Source: UBA3210 sp963648895
GTDB taxonomy: Bacteria > Bacillota_I > Bacilli_A > RFN20 > CAG-449
Length of the DNA: 51,956 nucleotides
Assembly (NCBI GenBank): GCA_963648895.1
Contig: CAVJGK010000002.1
Location: 1-51,956 of the forward strand
Direction of reading: 5' to 3'
The stretch's first letter is position 1. Every line of letters begins with the position of its first letter. Under the pieces are notes generated by a model. It was not told the DNA's origin. It did no database searches and saw only the letters and a list, made by a program, of their open reading frames with translations. The translations under genes were made by a program, and so were the position numbers. Positions 49,033 through 51,956 of the stretch are shown here, piece after piece.

Positions 49033-50067
49033 TTAGATGTGTTTTTCAATAAAGTCAAATATGCTATCCATTACTAATGGATCTAATTGATTTAATTTCT
49101 CTCTATCTAATGAATTATAATAAGCTTCATTAATACTTGGAGGTATCTTACCTTGATGTTCACCTTTTAATTCATAATATTCAATAGTTGTCTTATTATC
49201 ATAATCCGCAGCATCTTTAGTCACATATGCTTGATGATATCTATCTTCAACATCTAAGAATGTATAATGAGGATTATCTTCTAATTGAGTTTTAAAAAAT
49301 TCATGATTGAAATGATAATCAACTATTGTATCTTTATTTCCTGCGATTAGTAAATGATCAATATCACTTTGATTAAATGCATCAATAGAAGCATATATTC
49401 CTTTTTTACCAAACTTAAGGAAATCAAATATCATAAAGAAGAATTTAAATATTCCCATTGGTGTTCCAGATGTATGAGTTAATTCTTCATATAAACATCC
49501 ATAAGGAGTATTACAACTTGAGATAGATATAATACCATTTATTTTATGATTGAATCTAGTAATATTATTAACTGCATATCCACCCATGGAATGTCCTAAT
49601 AATATTAAAGGATAAGAAGATAAGTCTTTATCACTTTCCACATATTTTAAACAATCATCTAAATTGATTAATGAAGAAGTAAATCCTATAACACTTTTCC
49701 CATCACTTAATTCACAACCTCTAGTATCAAAAGCTAATACTTGATAATCTTTTGAAATTAATTCATTAATTATCTTCATATAAGGTTTATGACCAGGGCC
49801 TAAAGCATGAGTTAAAACTATTAATGCATTATAAGATTCAAATTCTTTAGAAGAATACAATTTACCATTGATATTTAATTTTTGTGATTTAAAAGAAATA
49901 GGTTTTTCTTGCATCGAAGGAAAATCGCTTGTTTCATAATATTTTAAAGTATGTTTGTCATCATAACGGCATGAAAAGACATTCTTTCTAATTTTAATTC
50001 CCATCGCAAGAAGGATTAAGAATATAACAAGTAATATACCTATACAAATATATAAAAATATCCACAT
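49033..50067 (-). CDS. Membrane-anchored alpha/beta hydrolase, 344 aa
   Basis: One N-terminal membrane helix (about residues 3-24) is followed by an alpha/beta hydrolase domain. The nucleophile elbow is GHSMGG (S160). The likely acid is D246 (AGNKDTIVD) and the likely base is H278 (DRYHQA). The oxyanion region is THALGPGHKPY. Such proteins are lipases, esterases or peptidases, and the substrate cannot be told. The gene starts one base after the ppa stop, so it is translationally coupled. The catalytic domain may face outside or inside; the short N-terminus does not settle it. Confidence 0.88.
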   Translation of the reverse strand: MWIFLYICIGILLVIFLILLAMGIKIRKNVFSCRYDDKHTLKYYETSDFPSMQEKPISFKSQKLNINGKLYSSKEFESYNALIVLTHALGPGHKPYMKIINELISKDYQVLAFDTRGCELSDGKSVIGFTSSLINLDDCLKYVESDKDLSSYPLILLGHSMGGYAVNNITRFNHKINGIISISSCNTPYGCLYEELTHTSGTPMGIFKFFFMIFDFLKFGKKGIYASIDAFNQSDIDHLLIAGNKDTIVDYHFNHEFFKTQLEDNPHYTFLDVEDRYHQAYVTKDAADYDNKTTIEYYELKGEHQGKIPPSINEAYYNSLDREKLNQLDPLVMDSIFDFIEKHI

Positions 50068-50068
50068 A

Positions 50069-50602
50069 TTATTTGTTTTCGATTAATTCATCAAAACTAT
50101 GAATACTCTTTTCAATAATTTTGATTGCTTCTTCTCTACCTTTAACTTCAGAGACGAAAGTCTTTTTACCTTCTAATTGTTTATATACTTTAAAGAAGTG
50201 GCAGATTTCATCCATGATGTGCTTAGGTAATTCAGAAACATCGCGGTAAACATTTAATGAAGGATCATCTTTACAAATCGCGATAATCTTTTCATCTTCC
50301 ATTTCTGAATCAATCATTTTAATAACACCGATTGGATAGCATCTTACTAAACATAAAGGTTGAATAGGTTCTTGACACATGACAAGAACATCTAATGGGT
50401 CATTATCTCCTGCATATGTTCTTGGAATAAATCCATAGTTTTGAGGATAGTGGGTAGAAGTATATAAAACACGATCAAGAATTAATCTTCCTGTTTTCTT
50501 ATCGAGTTCGTATTTCATTTTGCTTCCTTTTGAAATTTCAATACATGCGATGAATTCCTCTTTTGAAATTCTATCTTTGTCCATATCTTTCCAAATATTC
50601 AT
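50069..50602 (-). CDS. ppa: Inorganic pyrophosphatase, family I
   Basis: Hydrolyses pyrophosphate to drive biosynthesis. The metal-binding signature DNDPLDVLV and the substrate region YTSTHYPQNYGFIPRTYAGD are intact. At 177 aa it is the usual bacterial size. An AGGAGAC site precedes the ATG. Firmicutes often have the unrelated family II enzyme, so the family I type is worth recording. Confidence 0.97.
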   Translation of the reverse strand: MNIWKDMDKDRISKEEFIACIEISKGSKMKYELDKKTGRLILDRVLYTSTHYPQNYGFIPRTYAGDNDPLDVLVMCQEPIQPLCLVRCYPIGVIKMIDSEMEDEKIIAICKDDPSLNVYRDVSELPKHIMDEICHFFKVYKQLEGKKTFVSEVKGREEAIKIIEKSIHSFDELIENK

Positions 50603-50603
50603 T

Positions 50604-51812
50604 CTAATTTGTCTCCTTATTTAAATCTAAAGCAGCAAGACCACCTGTCGCGGTTTCTCTATACGCTTTATTTAGATCAATTCCTGTTTGATACATGGTT
50701 TTAACAACCATATCAAAAGAAATTAAATTTGATGTGGAATCAATAAAATCGGTTATTGATGCACATTCTATTGAACGTAACGCTCCTATAGCGTTTCTTT
50801 CAATACATGGTATTAAAACATATCCACCGATTGGATCGCAAGTTAAACCTAAAGAATGTTCCATAGCGATTTCTGCCGCACGTTCAATTAATTCAATACT
50901 TTGTCCTTTGATATTAGCGACAAATGCCGCGCCCATACTACTAGCCGAACCAATTTCTGCTTGGCAACCACATTCCGCCCCTGAAATAGATGCATTCTCT
51001 TTAATTAATAAACCAAGTAATCCTGCGACTAATAATGATTCAATAACTAGTTTATGAGAATAACCTTGTTCTTCATAATATCTTACTAAACTTGGTATGA
51101 TACCACTAGATCCACATGTAGGAGATGTAACTACCATTCCACCAGAAGCATTTTCTTCACTAACGGCAAAGGCATAAGCAGAAACAAGTCTTTTTTCTTT
51201 TCTTGCACTTGATTCTTCAGGGACGCCTTTAGAATAGATTTCTTTTGCTTTGCGATAAACGCTTATAGAGCCTGGTAATCTACCTTCTTTTTGTAAACCA
51301 GAAGAAATACAATTCATCATTGTTTGATAAATCTCTTCACCATATTCTTTGATATCTTCATCTTCAAATTTATAAATGTAATCAATTAATGTTAAATTAT
51401 TTTCTTTGCAATATTTTTTAATATCATCAAAATGTGAATGAGGATAAATTTCTTTATAATGTTTTTCCTCTTCACCTTTGATTTTAATTATCCCTCCTCC
51501 AATGGAGTAGATAGTTGCTGTATCTATGATTTTATCATCTTTAATAATTTCAAAATACATTGTATTTGGATGTTCTTTTGTAGTATTTAAGTCAAAGATA
51601 ATTTCATGAGGAATATCTTTAAAAGTTTCATCGACAATTTTATCAAGTAAATGTCCTTTGCCAGTTAGTGCCAAAGATCCATAAAGATACATTTTATAAA
51701 AATCACCTTTTGGGCGGTATTTTAAAATATATCTAACTGCATTTCTTGGACCAATTGTATGAGATGAACTTGGGCCTGGCCCTATTTTATATAATGTTTT
51801 AATTGAATACAT
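50604..51812 (-). CDS. sdaA: L-serine dehydratase, iron-sulfur type, single chain
   Basis: Deaminates serine to pyruvate and ammonia using an oxygen-sensitive [4Fe-4S] cluster. The N-terminal part (IGPGPSSSHTIGPRNAVRY) is the beta domain and the rest is the alpha domain, so both are fused. Cluster cysteines are visible in SPTCGSSG, GAECGCQAE and GLTCDPIGG. The ATG at 51812 (402 aa) follows GAGGT by 7 bases. A GTG at 51833 lies upstream of that site and is less likely. It heads the operon with ppa and a hydrolase. Confidence 0.95.
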   Translation of the reverse strand: MYSIKTLYKIGPGPSSSHTIGPRNAVRYILKYRPKGDFYKMYLYGSLALTGKGHLLDKIVDETFKDIPHEIIFDLNTTKEHPNTMYFEIIKDDKIIDTATIYSIGGGIIKIKGEEEKHYKEIYPHSHFDDIKKYCKENNLTLIDYIYKFEDEDIKEYGEEIYQTMMNCISSGLQKEGRLPGSISVYRKAKEIYSKGVPEESSARKEKRLVSAYAFAVSEENASGGMVVTSPTCGSSGIIPSLVRYYEEQGYSHKLVIESLLVAGLLGLLIKENASISGAECGCQAEIGSASSMGAAFVANIKGQSIELIERAAEIAMEHSLGLTCDPIGGYVLIPCIERNAIGALRSIECASITDFIDSTSNLISFDMVVKTMYQTGIDLNKAYRETATGGLAALDLNKETN

Positions 51813-51837
51813 AATCAATACCTCGTTACGCACAAGT

Positions 51838-51843
51838 ATTATA
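51838..51843 (-). promoter_or_regulatory. Probable -10 box of the sdaA operon
   Basis: TATAAT at this site is well placed before the sdaA leader. The -35 region (TATTTA at 17 bases) is poor. Confidence 0.35.
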
Positions 51844-51882
51844 TAATTTTTATTTAAAAATAAATAGTATTTTTTTGCATAG

Positions 51883-51932
51883 AAAAAGGACTGTTGTCCA
51901 ACCTACTATTTTAGGTTTTTCAACAATCCTTT
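51883..51932 (-). terminator. Strong terminator of a gene outside the window
   Basis: A 12-bp outer stem (AAAGGATTGTTG / CAACAGTCCTTT, one G-T pair) contains an inner stem AACCT/AGGTT, followed by five T on the minus strand. It must belong to a transcript entering from the right edge. Confidence 0.8.
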
Positions 51933-51956
51933 AAAGTTTACTTAATTAATCCACTT

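Overview
The window is low-GC DNA from a member of the Bacillota (Firmicutes), most likely an uncultured gut Bacilli lineage near the Mollicutes or Erysipelotrichia. This rests on the AT-rich codon usage, HPr kinase and WhiA, strong AGGAGG-type ribosome binding sites, a zinc-type S14, a missing L30 gene in the spc operon and many poly-serine lipoproteins. TGA is used as a stop (for example at 19003), so the code is not the mycoplasma code. No species is claimed. Every gene I can support lies on the minus strand, so transcription runs from high to low coordinates.

Layout in transcription order (right to left). 51.8-49.0 kb: serine dehydratase, pyrophosphatase and an alpha/beta hydrolase. 48.9-48.2 kb: a complete type III toxin-antitoxin locus, with a promoter, three 37-bp antitoxin RNA repeats, an attenuating terminator and a ToxN-family RNase. 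48.2-43.6 kb: the str operon (rpsL, rpsG, fusA) and tuf with its own promoter. 43.5-40.8 kb: a lysine riboswitch with its terminator, controlling an amino-acid ABC transporter whose binding protein looks circularly permuted. 40.8-36.8 kb: a short deformylase-like gene, then tgt-queA-queH and an unknown protein that may be a distant bilin-reductase relative. 36.6-22.0 kb: a long S10-spc-alpha ribosomal operon with a strong promoter and a structured leader, including secY, adk, map, infA, rpmJ and rpoA but no rpmD. 21.9-21.1 kb: uridine kinase and tRNA-Lys(CTT).

20.9-7.9 kb is the accessory region. Two RDD membrane proteins precede a promoter followed by a membrane-anchored OB-like protein, a MalK-type ATPase, two CUT1-type permeases, two paralogous solute-binding lipoproteins, a surface lipoprotein with an intact staphylococcal-nuclease domain, and a large Ig/OB-like lipoprotein, closed by a terminator. 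I read this as a surface nuclease plus importer unit, probably for scavenging nucleic-acid products, similar in principle to the surface nucleases of mycoplasmas. 7.8-1.4 kb: a small membrane protein, uvrA, hprK, lgt and trxB. 1.3-0 kb: whiA and an XRE-type regulator.

Several start sites were moved to internal ATGs because the longest reading frame began inside the ribosome binding site or an upstream terminator. Promoters, terminators and RNA folds were found by eye and not computed.
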